From the NCBI GenBank assembly GCA_964501655.1, contig CAZCTN010000015.1, forward strand, positions 4,128 through 68,127: a stretch of DNA of 64,000 bases. The letters are read 5' to 3'. Origin of the DNA: JAAYJK01 sp964501655 (GTDB taxonomy: Bacteria > Bacillota > Syntrophomonadia > Syntrophomonadales > Syntrophomonadaceae). Positions 18,885-27,497 of the stretch are shown piece by piece; positions within the stretch are counted from its first letter, which is position 1, and each line of letters opens with the position of its first letter. The notes below the pieces were generated by a model. It had not been told where the DNA came from. It did no database searches and worked only from the letters and a program-made list of their open reading frames with translations. Position numbers and translations under genes: made by a program.

Positions 18885-19733
18885 TTAAGGTTCCTGATCA
18901 TTTTGGGCCAGGGTATAGGCTTTCTGCAGTTCGTACATAGTCTGTGGTCCTGCGACGCCATCAACCTGCAGGTTTTTATCAGTCTGAAAACTCCTTACTG
19001 CCTGCTCGGTGAGCAAACCAAAATAGCCGTCCATTTTGGACGGGTAGTAGCCCAGTTTACTTAACATTCTTTGCAGTTCAGCTACATCGGAGCCGCTGTT
19101 CCCTTTTCTCATGATCCGGCTGGCAGGAGTACTGCCCACTATAGTAACCGGGGTGCCGATAGGAGTGCGGTTATAGACTTCAACAACATCGTCATTGTAC
19201 ATTCTGATACAACCATGGCTGACCGCTTTACCTATCGAACCGGGGTTGTTAGTGCCGTGAATGCCATAACCACCCCATGGAACACTGAGCCTCATCCAGC
19301 GGACTCCAAAAGGCCCGCCGGGATTCAGCACCTTCTGGACAATCACCCAATTTCCTGCCGGGCTGGGTGTACTCGGTTTGCCTACCGCTACCTGGTAAGT
19401 CTTGTTAAGACTGGGGGAACTGAATTTCAGTCTTCTTTTAACCGTGTCAATATAGATACTGGGCAGAGCATAAGCGGCAAGGCCTGAAATAACTGGTTGG
19501 TGAACAGTTCTCAGGGCAAGTTGATTCCAGGTATCCGGTCCCACCACTCCATCGGCTGTTTGACCCAAGTTGCGTTGGAATTGGATTACTGCTAGCTGGG
19601 TAATTTGGCCGAAGCAGCCGTCTGCTATTCCCTTATACAGGCCGATTTTCTTTAGTTCTTCCTGTAGTTCTATTACATCCGGTCCCTCCATCTGCGGATC
19701 TTCCAAACGCAAAAAGCGACTGGCGAATATCAT
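18885..19733 (-). CDS. L,D-transpeptidase (YkuD) with two peptidoglycan-binding domains
   Basis: A 282-residue protein with ribosome site GGGGGGAA before the ATG. A PG_binding_1 repeat (15-73) is followed by the YkuD catalytic domain (about 92-200) with the motif GIHGTNNPGSIG (His159) and SHGCIRMYN (nucleophile Cys175), and a second PG_binding_1 repeat (210-270). YkuD enzymes make 3-3 cross-links or attach proteins to peptidoglycan. There is no obvious N-terminal signal peptide, which is unusual for a wall enzyme but shared by spore-associated relatives in Bacillus, where the enzyme is coat-located; a spore role here is inference. Monocistronic as far as seen. Confidence 0.92.
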   Translation of the reverse strand: MIFASRFLRLEDPQMEGPDVIELQEELKKIGLYKGIADGCFGQITQLAVIQFQRNLGQTADGVVGPDTWNQLALRTVHQPVISGLAAYALPSIYIDTVKRRLKFSSPSLNKTYQVAVGKPSTPSPAGNWVIVQKVLNPGGPFGVRWMRLSVPWGGYGIHGTNNPGSIGKAVSHGCIRMYNDDVVEVYNRTPIGTPVTIVGSTPASRIMRKGNSGSDVAELQRMLSKLGYYPSKMDGYFGLLTEQAVRSFQTDKNLQVDGVAGPQTMYELQKAYTLAQNDQEP

Positions 19734-19873
19734 TATATTCCCCCCAATTCTATAAGGAAGTTTTCTTAATAATATTTGCTGGTCGCTGATAATATGAATT
19801 GGAGAATATGTTCCTCCCGTTCTTTTGGCTTGACATTCAATAGTAAACTAAAAAGGAAAGAGGAGGCCGCAAG

Positions 19874-20419
19874 TTGAACAGATTTGAACTTTTTTATCCT
19901 CCCTGGCTGGAGTTGATTCCGGTAATTTTATTGATATTTGCCTTTTCGTATACTGCAGAATGTTATTCGTTTCTGCCCGAGCAGGTTCCGACTCACTTCG
20001 GCCTGGCTGGCAATCCGGACGCCTGGGCCGCAAAAGGCTTTTGGAGTGTATATGCTTTGCCCTTGCTAGGGTCTGTAATATGGCTGTCAATGTTATTGAT
20101 AAATTACTTTTTGATCATACGTCCTGAAGATCCGGGCCAATATATCAACTTGCCCCAGCGGCATAAGGAAAAACTGGACCGGGAGCGATTAGAGGCTATA
20201 CGAACTACTACCGCCCGGGGTATAATGCTCCTGAATCTCACTCTGGCAGCTATGATTGCGGCTTTCCAGTATAGCTCCATCAATGTTGCTCTGGGCCGGC
20301 AGGAAAGCCTGGGCATGATAGCCCTGGTATTCGCTGCACTAATACTGGCGGAATCCATTGGCCTGAGTATCAAAACCCTTTCCATGACCTTTAGCTCCGG
20401 GGGAGGCAGTGGCAAATAG
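19874..20419 (+). CDS. DUF1648-domain membrane protein
   Basis: A TTG start at 19874 follows AGGAGG with seven-base spacing. The 181-residue product has four predicted membrane segments (about 14-30, 58-80, 112-132, 145-163). Residues 33-60 carry the DUF1648 pattern FLPEQVPTHFGLAGNPDAWAAKGF, found in SdpI-like immunity/signalling proteins and in many stand-alone membrane proteins. The C-terminus is short and Gly/Ser-rich. The SdpI-specific second domain is not present, so a specific immunity role is not supported. It is divergent from the L,D-transpeptidase gene; the 140-base spacer holds both control regions. Confidence 0.78.
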   Translation: MNRFELFYPPWLELIPVILLIFAFSYTAECYSFLPEQVPTHFGLAGNPDAWAAKGFWSVYALPLLGSVIWLSMLLINYFLIIRPEDPGQYINLPQRHKEKLDRERLEAIRTTTARGIMLLNLTLAAMIAAFQYSSINVALGRQESLGMIALVFAALILAESIGLSIKTLSMTFSSGGGSGK

Positions 20420-20565
20420 TATAGTAAACCGGGCTGATCTTGGAAGGTCCCCAACGCCTACCAGGAATACAGGAGTAGCTGTCCGCCATAATGATCCGAT
20501 CAAATATAACCGCTTTGTCATTCAGGCAGGGAGATAGAACGAGCATATAAGCTGTATAATCAAGA

Positions 20566-20593
20566 TTAACCGGAGCTAAGCTAATGATATAAT
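20566..20593 (+). promoter_or_regulatory. Probable sigma-A promoter of msrAB
   Basis: A perfect -10 box TATAAT (20588-20593) lies 16 bases after TTAACC (20566-20571), a moderate -35 match, about 48 bases upstream of the msrAB start. Confidence 0.55.
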
Positions 20594-20640
20594 GCAACGA
20601 TTACTCGATTAGACTCAGGAAAAGAACGGGGGAACGCTAT

Positions 20641-21591
20641 ATGTCGGAAATATATCTGGCCGGTGGATGTTTCTGGGGTTTGGAAAAATATTTGGCTTCC
20701 ATTCGCGGAGTTTTCTCTACCCGGGTAGGTTATGCCAACGGACGTACGGAAAATCCCAGCTATGAAGAAGTTTGCTACAGTGACACCGGACATGCGGAAA
20801 CAGTGCAGCTAGAATACGACCCGGGGATTCTGCCCCTGGAATTCCTCTTGGAGTTATATTATGAGGTTATTGATCCGCTGGCTGTCAACCGCCAGGGCCC
20901 GGACGTGGGGGCCCAATATCGCTCCGGCATCTACTATATTGATGAGAATGACCGGCCGGTTATCGAAGCTTCCCTGGCTCGCCTGCAAAAACACTATGAA
21001 GAACCTATCGCCATAGAAGTTAAGCAGTTGGAGAATTTCTGCCCGGCAGAAGATTACCACCAGAGGTATTTGGATAAAAATCCCGGCGGTTACTGCCACA
21101 TAGGAAAGAAGAATTTTGCACGAGCCGCCCAGGCTCTGGTCAGTCCAGCCCCTTATCCGTTCCCGAACCCGGGAAAACTGCGTCAAGATCTGAGCCGGGT
21201 CCAGTACGAAGTCACCCAGAACAGCGCCACCGAGCCTCCCTTTCGCAATGAATTCTGGAATGCTTTCCAGCCTGGTATTTATGTGGATATAACTACTGGT
21301 GAACCCCTCTTCAGTTCTTCAGACAAATTCCAATCCGGTTGCGGCTGGCCAAGCTTTTCCCGGCCCATCGATCCGGATGTTTTGCGCGAAAAAATCGATA
21401 CCTCCCACGGCATGCGCCGCACCGAAGTAAGAAGCCGCGCCGGAGATGCCCATCTGGGCCACGTTTTCAATGATGGTCCCAAGGAATTGGGCGGGCTGCG
21501 CTACTGCATCAACAGCGCCTCCCTGCGGTTCATCCCCCGGGAAGATATGGAGCGGGCCGGATACGGATACCTTCTGGACTTGATGGATTAG
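20641..21591 (+). CDS. msrAB: Bifunctional peptide methionine sulfoxide reductase MsrA/MsrB
   Basis: A 316-residue fusion that repairs both S- and R-methionine sulfoxide. The N-terminal MsrA domain (1-160) has the catalytic motif GGCFWG with Cys10 and the GYANG and EVCYSDTGHAE signatures. The C-terminal MsrB domain (about 188-305) has SGCGWPSFS, VRSRAGDAHLGHVF and catalytic Cys289 in RYCINSASL. The CxxC pairs that bind structural zinc in many MsrB proteins are not seen. Fusions of this order (A then B) are common in Firmicutes and serve oxidative-stress defence in the cytoplasm. Ribosome site CGGGGGAA is seven bases before the ATG; the gene is monocistronic. Confidence 0.96.
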   Translation: MSEIYLAGGCFWGLEKYLASIRGVFSTRVGYANGRTENPSYEEVCYSDTGHAETVQLEYDPGILPLEFLLELYYEVIDPLAVNRQGPDVGAQYRSGIYYIDENDRPVIEASLARLQKHYEEPIAIEVKQLENFCPAEDYHQRYLDKNPGGYCHIGKKNFARAAQALVSPAPYPFPNPGKLRQDLSRVQYEVTQNSATEPPFRNEFWNAFQPGIYVDITTGEPLFSSSDKFQSGCGWPSFSRPIDPDVLREKIDTSHGMRRTEVRSRAGDAHLGHVFNDGPKELGGLRYCINSASLRFIPREDMERAGYGYLLDLMD

Positions 21592-21786
21592 AGGATTTTT
21601 CATCAATAAAGCCATTGGCTGGATCTTACGGGAGTACTCCAAATCAAATAGAACTATCAGGTTCAGGCAACTCCGGCAGGTTAATAACGTCCTCTTTCAC
21701 CCGTATCAATACCGCCGACATCCCTGGATAACATCAACGATATCTTCAGAATCTACCCCTGGTTTGCAATTGCCCCCGAAAGCAGT

Positions 21787-22938
21787 CTAGGGTTTGCATA
21801 ACAGGCAGGGTTCATAGCCTGATTCCCTGGCTTGTTCCAGGGTTATCTCTATACACTTTTCATCTAAGAAGCTGCAGCCGGCCGCATGGTATTTGTTGCT
21901 GTTTTCATTAACCAGTACCGGCTTCTGAGGGTCTTCCTCAGTAATGGAATCAACCGGCGCTTCTTCAGCCGTTTTAATTGCCATCTCCGGCCAGGAGTAA
22001 CTGCCCGGTTCTGCCTTAAAAGTTATGTTCCTGCCATCCGATACTGCCACTATGGCACCCTGCTCATCGGTCCTATACACTGGGATATTACGGTCATGGA
22101 GCTTAATCATGGTTTGCATGTGCGGGTGCAAATAGGGATTGTCTTTGCCCACGCTTAAAACGGCAGTATCAGGACTAACCGCCTGCAGAAATTCGTCCGA
22201 GGTAGCTGCGCTGCTGCCATGTCTTCCTAATTTCAGCACATTGGCAGACAGATCAAATTCCATATCCAGCATCTCTTGTTCGGAAACCCGGCCCGCGTCA
22301 CTGCTGAATAAAAACGAGGTTTCTCCGTATTCCAATTTAATTACTACCGAGTAATCAGCCAGGTCGTTATAATAACTGCCGTTGGGAGCCAGTATGGTAA
22401 AGCTGGCATCTCCTAATGAATAGCATTGACCTGGTTCTGCTATAACCGGTTTGATATACCGGGCCAGCAATCTCATCTGCAAATCTTTATAGTTCTCATT
22501 CAAGCCGTCTATGCGGGGTATAATGATCCAATTCAATTTATAGTTCTCGATTAGATCACCAATTCCTCCAGTGTGGTCCTTGAGCGGGTTGGTCGCCACA
22601 ACATATTCAAATCGACTTATTCCCTGCCCATCCAGATATTTTTTTAGCTTAACGCTGTTATTCCTAGTGCCGCTGTCAATAATCATGACCCGGTCTCCAT
22701 TCTTGATCAGAATGCTGTCTCCTTGCCCCACATCTATGAAATGGACTTCCAACCCGGTCTCATTTCCGTCTGGCTGTCCTTTCCCGCCGAAAAACTGCCC
22801 GCTGCATCCGCTCACCAGCAAGACAGCTATCAAAACCATGGAAATCGCAAATTTTCTGCACCTTGGCCTTTGGCCAAGAATATATCCTGTCCCTATTACC
22901 ATTACTGTGATCAGAATGATACCTGCAGTGAAATCCAT
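21787..22938 (-). CDS. ComEC/Rec2-like metallo-beta-lactamase-fold protein with degenerate metal site
   Basis: I place the start at the ATG at 22938, six bases after GGGGG; the one at 22944 abuts it. The 383-residue product has an N-terminal membrane segment (3-22) and a second hydrophobic stretch ending in a lipobox-like VSGC. The main domain (about 65-285) is the ComEC-type beta-lactamase fold (VHFIDVGQGDSILI), and the C-terminus (345-383) has a small Cys/His module, KYHAAGC...CIEI...GYEPCLLC, resembling Ada-type metal-binding tails. The usual HxDxDH motif reads NPLKDH and the usual HHGS reads RHGS, so most metal ligands are lost. It may bind rather than hydrolyse. Location: external membrane face. 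Confidence 0.85.
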   Translation of the reverse strand: MDFTAGIILITVMVIGTGYILGQRPRCRKFAISMVLIAVLLVSGCSGQFFGGKGQPDGNETGLEVHFIDVGQGDSILIKNGDRVMIIDSGTRNNSVKLKKYLDGQGISRFEYVVATNPLKDHTGGIGDLIENYKLNWIIIPRIDGLNENYKDLQMRLLARYIKPVIAEPGQCYSLGDASFTILAPNGSYYNDLADYSVVIKLEYGETSFLFSSDAGRVSEQEMLDMEFDLSANVLKLGRHGSSAATSDEFLQAVSPDTAVLSVGKDNPYLHPHMQTMIKLHDRNIPVYRTDEQGAIVAVSDGRNITFKAEPGSYSWPEMAIKTAEEAPVDSITEEDPQKPVLVNENSNKYHAAGCSFLDEKCIEITLEQARESGYEPCLLCKP

Positions 22939-23078
22939 ATTCATCCCCCTTCCGTAACTCTATTTATTAGACAAAGGTGATATTAATACCTTTTATAAAC
23001 TGTATTTATGTATTATATATCACCCCCCGTAAAGATAACCTATTTTATAACCATAATCCATGGCAATATAAGTAATCA

Positions 23079-23103
23079 CCCCGGGTTAACAGAAAACCCG
23101 GGG
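23079..23103. terminator. Hairpin downstream of the DUF1858 gene
   Basis: CCCCGGGTT (23079-23087) pairs with AACCCGGGG (23095-23103) around a seven-base loop. It lies 36 bases after the stop of the DUF1858 gene on the minus strand. Neither strand has a strong T run, so it may be a weak terminator or mRNA-stabilising hairpin. Confidence 0.5.
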
Positions 23104-23138
23104 CAGCTTTGATAAACTGAAGGCCTATATCATCATAA

Positions 23139-23339
23139 TCAGTTTCGAGGAGCGACTATCTGGTTCAATGCTTTTACCATGGCCTCAACATCGATCCCAT
23201 GCGCCATGGCTCCCTGCTCCAGGGTTTCGAACAGGGCACCGCTGCAACCCAAACATCCCATCTGAAACTGTCCGAAAACAGGAAGAGTTTGAGGATATTT
23301 CTCCACAATATCTTTTATAATCATGTCCTTAGTAATCAA
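23139..23339 (-). CDS. DUF1858-domain protein, redox disulfide type
   Basis: A TTG start at 23339 follows GGAGGTG. The 66-residue protein matches the small DUF1858 family across its length (ITKDMIIKDIVEKYPQTLPVFGQFQMGCLGCSGA...ETLEQGAMAHGIDVEAMVKALNQ). Cys29 and Cys32 form the CxxC pair that gives rise to the name hybrid-cluster-protein-associated redox disulfide domain. A cytoplasmic thiol or metal role is likely, but no partner is encoded nearby. It lies between clpB and the ComEC-like gene with its own spacers, so it is probably monocistronic. Confidence 0.88.
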   Translation of the reverse strand: MITKDMIIKDIVEKYPQTLPVFGQFQMGCLGCSGALFETLEQGAMAHGIDVEAMVKALNQIVAPRN

Positions 23340-23495
23340 TCTTAATCACCTCCAATAGCTATTGTTTACCATTTTAATTATTCTTGGCGGCTAATGCAAG
23401 TTGCTGCGAAGAATATATGCTTGCACTTGACGTATTCGCGGGGAGGAGAAAAAAGCAGCCAAATCTGTCGCTTGATTCCTTTTCCTTTTGTTACC

Positions 23496-23531
23496 AAAAA
23501 CCCGGGGCGGTTATGATTAACGGCTCCGGGC
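23496..23531 (-). terminator. Terminator of the dnaK-clpB operon
   Basis: On the minus strand, CCCGGAGCCG (from 23530) pairs imperfectly with CGCCCCGGG and is followed by TTTTTGG. It lies 32 bases after the clpB stop codon. Confidence 0.7.
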
Positions 23532-23562
23532 TTGTTCTTCCCTAAGATTAAACTGTGCAGGC

Positions 23563-26172
23563 TTATTCCGGCTGACCCGGCTTCTCTGCCTCGATAACGA
23601 TTCCCTGATCTCCTGCACTGATATTCACCCGATCATCAGGTCCGATTTCTCCGGCGATGATTTTCCTGGACAGCGCTGTTTCTATTTCCTGCTGGATAAA
23701 TCTCTTTAGCGGCCTGGCTCCGTAAGCCGGCTCATATCCTCTCCGGGCCAGGTAATCCAAAGCCTTGCTGTCCCAGGTCAACAGGCCGCGTATGGTCTGC
23801 CGAAACCGGAGAGCCAGGTTCTTGAGCAGCATCTCCGCAATCTCTTCGATCTGCTCTTTTTCCAGGGCGTGGAATACTATAGTCTCATCAACTCGATTCA
23901 GGAATTCAGGCCTAAAATTCATCTTTAACAGATCCAGCACTTTTTCTTTCATTGCTTCATAGTTTCCGCCTCTTTCCTGATAATTAAGGATTTCCTGGCT
24001 GCCAATGTTTGAAGTCATGATGATAATAGTATTGCGAAAATCAACCCTTCGGCCCTTGCCGTCGGTTAAACGGCCATCGTCCAGTATCTGCAGAAGGATG
24101 TTAAATACATCATAATGAGCTTTCTCTATCTCATCAAACAGGACTACCGAATATGGTTTACGTCTTACCGCCTCGGTCAGCTGTCCTCCCTCCTCATATC
24201 CCACATAACCGGGAGGTGCTCCTACCAAACGCGACACACTGTGTTTCTCCATGTATTCGGACATATCCAGGCGAATAATGCTCTTCTCATCATCAAAGAG
24301 AGCTTCCGCCAGAGCCTTGCTTAGTTCGGTTTTTCCTACTCCGGTGGGTCCCAGGAAAATGAAGCTGCCAACCGGACGCTTAGGATCTTTTAATCCGCTG
24401 CGGGAGCGCAACACCGCATCAGCCACTGCGGTTACCGCTTCATGCTGACCGATAACCCGCTGGTGAAGAATATCATCCAGGTGCATCAGTTTCTCTTTTT
24501 CCCCGGCCAATAACCGGCTTACCTGTATCCCGGTCCAGCGGCTAACCACCCGGGCAATATCTTCCTCGTCTACCTCTTCTTTCAATAATTTGCTGCCCTG
24601 TTTATCCAACATTCTTTCTTCTTCTTCCCGGAGATTGCGTTCCAGTTCGTTCATACGGCCGTATTTGAGCTCCGCAATTCGGTTTAAATCGTATTCTCGC
24701 TCGGCTTTTTCGATTTCAGTACGGCATTCGTCCATCTGCCGCTTAATATCCCGCACTCTGCCGATAGCTGCTTTTTCAGCTTCCCATTGTCCCTGCATCA
24801 GAGCAGATTCTCCTCTTAGATCCTGCAGTTCCTGTAAAATATTCTTGTGCCTTTCTTTGGAGGCATTGTCCTTTTCCTTTTCCAGTGCAGCCGCCTCTAT
24901 TTCCAACTGCATGATCCGGCGAGTTATTTCGTCCAGTTCTGACGGCATACTGTCGATCTCGGTGCGCAGCCTGGCTGCCGCTTCATCCATCAAGTCAATA
25001 GCCTTGTCAGGTAAAAAGCGGTCGGAAATATAACGCTCGGAAAGCACAGCCGCAGCAACCAGGGCAGAGTCTTGTATGCGCACCCCGTGATGCACCTCAT
25101 ATCGTTCTTTCAAGCCCCGAAGAATGGAGATAGTGTCTTCCACCGAGGGCGGATTAACCATTACCGGCTGAAAACGGCGTTCCAGCGCCGCATCTTTTTC
25201 TATATGCTTGCGATATTCATCCAGGGTAGTGGCCCCGATAGCCCTAAGTTCGCCCCGGGCCAGCATCGGCTTCAGCAGGTTGCTGGCATCCATGGCTCCT
25301 TCGGCTGCTCCTGCACCGACAACAGTATGCAGTTCGTCTATGAACATGATAATCTGCCCGCTGGATTGCTCAACTTCCTTTAAAACCGCTTTCAGCCGTT
25401 CCTCAAATTCGCCCCGATATTTGGCTCCCGCCACCAGTGATCCCATATCCAGAGAGATTAGCTGCTTGCCTTTCAGCCCCTCGGGAACATCCCCGGTGAC
25501 GATGCGTCGGGCCAGTCCTTCCACTATAGCGGTTTTCCCCACTCCAGGTTCCCCGATTAAGATCGGGTTGTTCTTGGTACGGCGGGACAGTATCTCCATA
25601 ACCCGGCGGATTTCCTCATCCCTTCCAATCACTGGGTCCAGTTTTCCATCCCTAGCCAGCCGAGTCAAATCCTTCCCATATTTGGCCAGTGCTTCATAAC
25701 TCTCTTCCGGGTTGTCACTGGTCACCCGCTGGGAGCCCCGTACCTGCTTCAACGAGCTCATCAGCACTTCCCGGGACAACCCTGCCTGGGCCAAAAGGGC
25801 TCTTAAATCATTCTCCCCTTCTGCTATTAAACCCAGAAGGATATGTTCAACGCTGATGTAGTCATCTTTCAGATCATTAGCTTCTTTCTCCGCATGACCC
25901 AACACCCTGGCCAGGGCCGAACTCATATATACCTGGCTTTCATAACCATGAACAGAAGGCACCTTGTCCAGCAGTTGTTTAATTCTCCGTTCCAGATCAG
26001 CAGAATTGATGCCGGCCTGCTCCAGCAGTCGGGCGGTAATCCCGTCTTCCTGCTTGATCAATACTGCCATCAGGTGTTTGCCGCTGATTTCCTGCTGGTG
26101 CCGCTCAGCGGCCAATTGTTGAGCAGAGGCCAGCGCTTGCCTGGATTTCTGGGTTAATCGCTCCATGTTCAT
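23563..26172 (-). CDS. clpB: ClpB disaggregase
   Basis: An 869-residue AAA+ protein, full length for ClpB (about 860). The order is Clp N-domain repeats (1-145), first AAA+ module with GEPGVGKT (about 206), a long middle coiled coil (about 400-530), and second AAA+ module with GPTGVGKT (about 607) and the C-terminal D2-small domain. The middle domain distinguishes ClpB from ClpA/ClpC. It rescues aggregated proteins with DnaK and DnaJ. The ATG overlaps the stop of the cbpM-like gene as TAATG, so it is the last gene of the chaperone operon. GAGGTG lies seven bases upstream. Confidence 0.97.
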   Translation of the reverse strand: MNMERLTQKSRQALASAQQLAAERHQQEISGKHLMAVLIKQEDGITARLLEQAGINSADLERRIKQLLDKVPSVHGYESQVYMSSALARVLGHAEKEANDLKDDYISVEHILLGLIAEGENDLRALLAQAGLSREVLMSSLKQVRGSQRVTSDNPEESYEALAKYGKDLTRLARDGKLDPVIGRDEEIRRVMEILSRRTKNNPILIGEPGVGKTAIVEGLARRIVTGDVPEGLKGKQLISLDMGSLVAGAKYRGEFEERLKAVLKEVEQSSGQIIMFIDELHTVVGAGAAEGAMDASNLLKPMLARGELRAIGATTLDEYRKHIEKDAALERRFQPVMVNPPSVEDTISILRGLKERYEVHHGVRIQDSALVAAAVLSERYISDRFLPDKAIDLMDEAAARLRTEIDSMPSELDEITRRIMQLEIEAAALEKEKDNASKERHKNILQELQDLRGESALMQGQWEAEKAAIGRVRDIKRQMDECRTEIEKAEREYDLNRIAELKYGRMNELERNLREEEERMLDKQGSKLLKEEVDEEDIARVVSRWTGIQVSRLLAGEKEKLMHLDDILHQRVIGQHEAVTAVADAVLRSRSGLKDPKRPVGSFIFLGPTGVGKTELSKALAEALFDDEKSIIRLDMSEYMEKHSVSRLVGAPPGYVGYEEGGQLTEAVRRKPYSVVLFDEIEKAHYDVFNILLQILDDGRLTDGKGRRVDFRNTIIIMTSNIGSQEILNYQERGGNYEAMKEKVLDLLKMNFRPEFLNRVDETIVFHALEKEQIEEIAEMLLKNLALRFRQTIRGLLTWDSKALDYLARRGYEPAYGARPLKRFIQQEIETALSRKIIAGEIGPDDRVNISAGDQGIVIEAEKPGQPE

Positions 26173-26453
26173 TATCTCTCACCTCTCTTTAATCGCTCTA
26201 CTTCCTCTTCCAACTGTTCTATTCTCTGCAGCAGATCCACGATAACTGCTGCTCCATTTAAATTTATACCCAGGAATTCTTTCAGGCGCAGTATCTTGTA
26301 TAAACGCCGACAGTCCTGGTAGCCAATATTATTATCTTTGACATCTACAATCCCCAATTCCTCCAGAATGTTAAGGAGTTCCGGATGGATATCCAATTCG
26401 GAGATCGGCAGTGAATCAGAAGTGGCGTGGTAATATACTCTTATCATCCTCAT
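26172..26453 (-). CDS. CbpM-like chaperone modulator (MerR_2 family)
   Basis: A 93-residue protein lying between the DnaJ-like gene and clpB. It has a short MerR-like helical core (ISELDIHPELLNILEELGIVDVKDNN) with a conserved second block RRLYKILRLKEFLGINLNGAAVIVDLL and a C-terminal coiled coil (LQRIEQLEEEVERLK). This is the layout of CbpM, which binds the J domain of CbpA and inhibits it, and also of HspR, a repressor of the same operon type. The recognition helix of true HspR/MerR proteins is not clear here, so a CbpM-like protein-binding role seems more likely than DNA binding. Operon context dnaK-dnaJ-X-clpB matches actinobacterial hspR operons. Confidence 0.8.
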   Translation of the reverse strand: MRMIRVYYHATSDSLPISELDIHPELLNILEELGIVDVKDNNIGYQDCRRLYKILRLKEFLGINLNGAAVIVDLLQRIEQLEEEVERLKRGER

Positions 26454-26463
26454 ATTAATACCC

Positions 26464-27471
26464 CTACTTCCTGCGCAAGGCCATTAAACTGGCATACAGT
26501 TCTTTTTCGTCTTCCGTCAAATCTTTTGGCAGGTCAATCTTGATCAGCAAATAATGATCCCCGCGTCCTCCCCCTTTTTTCGGCATGCCTTTGCCTTTAA
26601 GCCGCATTTTCCTGCCGCTATAGCTCCCGGGGGGAATATTAACGCTTACACTTCCATCTATGGCAGCTGCACTTATTTTGTCTCCTATAACGGCCTGATC
26701 AGGCCTTAAGGTGATTTCAGATTCCAGGTCGTGGCCCTTAACCGTAAAGACCGGGTGCGGACTGAAGCGAACCTTCAGGTGCAGGTCTCCACGGCTGCCA
26801 CCTCCATAACCTTCTCCGCCTTGATTTTTCAGCCTTATTATGCTGCCCTCGCTGACTCCGGACGGAATCTTTACCTCCAAATTCTTTCTCTCCGGTACGC
26901 TGCCGGTGCCGCCGCAGCGACTGCAGAACCCTCGGTGAATTATCCCTCGCCCTTGGCATTCACTGCAGACCCGGCTGGAGCTGATACTTATCGAGCGGGT
27001 GCTGCCATGGTAAGCCTCTTCCAGCGTAACTTCCAGGTCACTTTCTATGTCCTGCCCCCGCATGGGCCGGGAACTGGAACTATTCCTGTCCGGACCGGCC
27101 GCCCCCTGGCGGCCGCTGCCAAACAGGCTGGCAAAAAAATCGCTGAATCCCCCTAAATCCCCGGAATTAAAATCGCTGGTGGTATAATAGAAACTCCCGT
27201 CACCCCAGTCCGGCGGAGGAGTAAAACTATCGCCATTACGCCAGTTTTTTCCCAGACGATCATATTTCGACCTCTTCTCCTCATTACTCAAAACCTCATA
27301 GGCTTCATTGATCTGCTTGAAATTTTCTTCGGCTTCTTCCTTTTTCTTCCCGCTATGCAGATCCGGGTGCCACTGGCGAGCCAGTTTCCTGTAGGCCCCT
27401 TTAATATCCTTAGCGCTGGCATCCCGGGCTACCCCCAAAACCTCATAATAATCCTGATATTTAACTGCCAT
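26464..27471 (-). CDS. DnaJ-like co-chaperone with half zinc domain
   Basis: The ATG at 27471 is nine bases from GGAGG; the frame continues upstream to a TTG at 27477 that sits too close. The 335-residue protein has a J domain (3-70) with the HPD triad at 35-37, a Gly/Phe/Ser-rich linker (75-140) and the two beta C-terminal domains (about 142-330). Between them lie only two zinc-type motifs, CSECQGRG (Cys169/172) and CSRCGGTG (Cys183/186), where DnaJ has four and CbpA none. It is thus intermediate between class I and class II J-proteins. It lies 26 bases after dnaK and should stimulate DnaK ATPase. Confidence 0.92.
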   Translation of the reverse strand: MAVKYQDYYEVLGVARDASAKDIKGAYRKLARQWHPDLHSGKKKEEAEENFKQINEAYEVLSNEEKRSKYDRLGKNWRNGDSFTPPPDWGDGSFYYTTSDFNSGDLGGFSDFFASLFGSGRQGAAGPDRNSSSSRPMRGQDIESDLEVTLEEAYHGSTRSISISSSRVCSECQGRGIIHRGFCSRCGGTGSVPERKNLEVKIPSGVSEGSIIRLKNQGGEGYGGGSRGDLHLKVRFSPHPVFTVKGHDLESEITLRPDQAVIGDKISAAAIDGSVSVNIPPGSYSGRKMRLKGKGMPKKGGGRGDHYLLIKIDLPKDLTEDEKELYASLMALRRK

Positions 27472-27497
27472 TTTCAACCGCCTCCGTTATCTGACTA

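Noticed and set aside
19874..20419. SdpI immunity protein
   Set aside because: Only the DUF1648 part is visible; the SdpI-specific remaining domain and toxin genes are absent.
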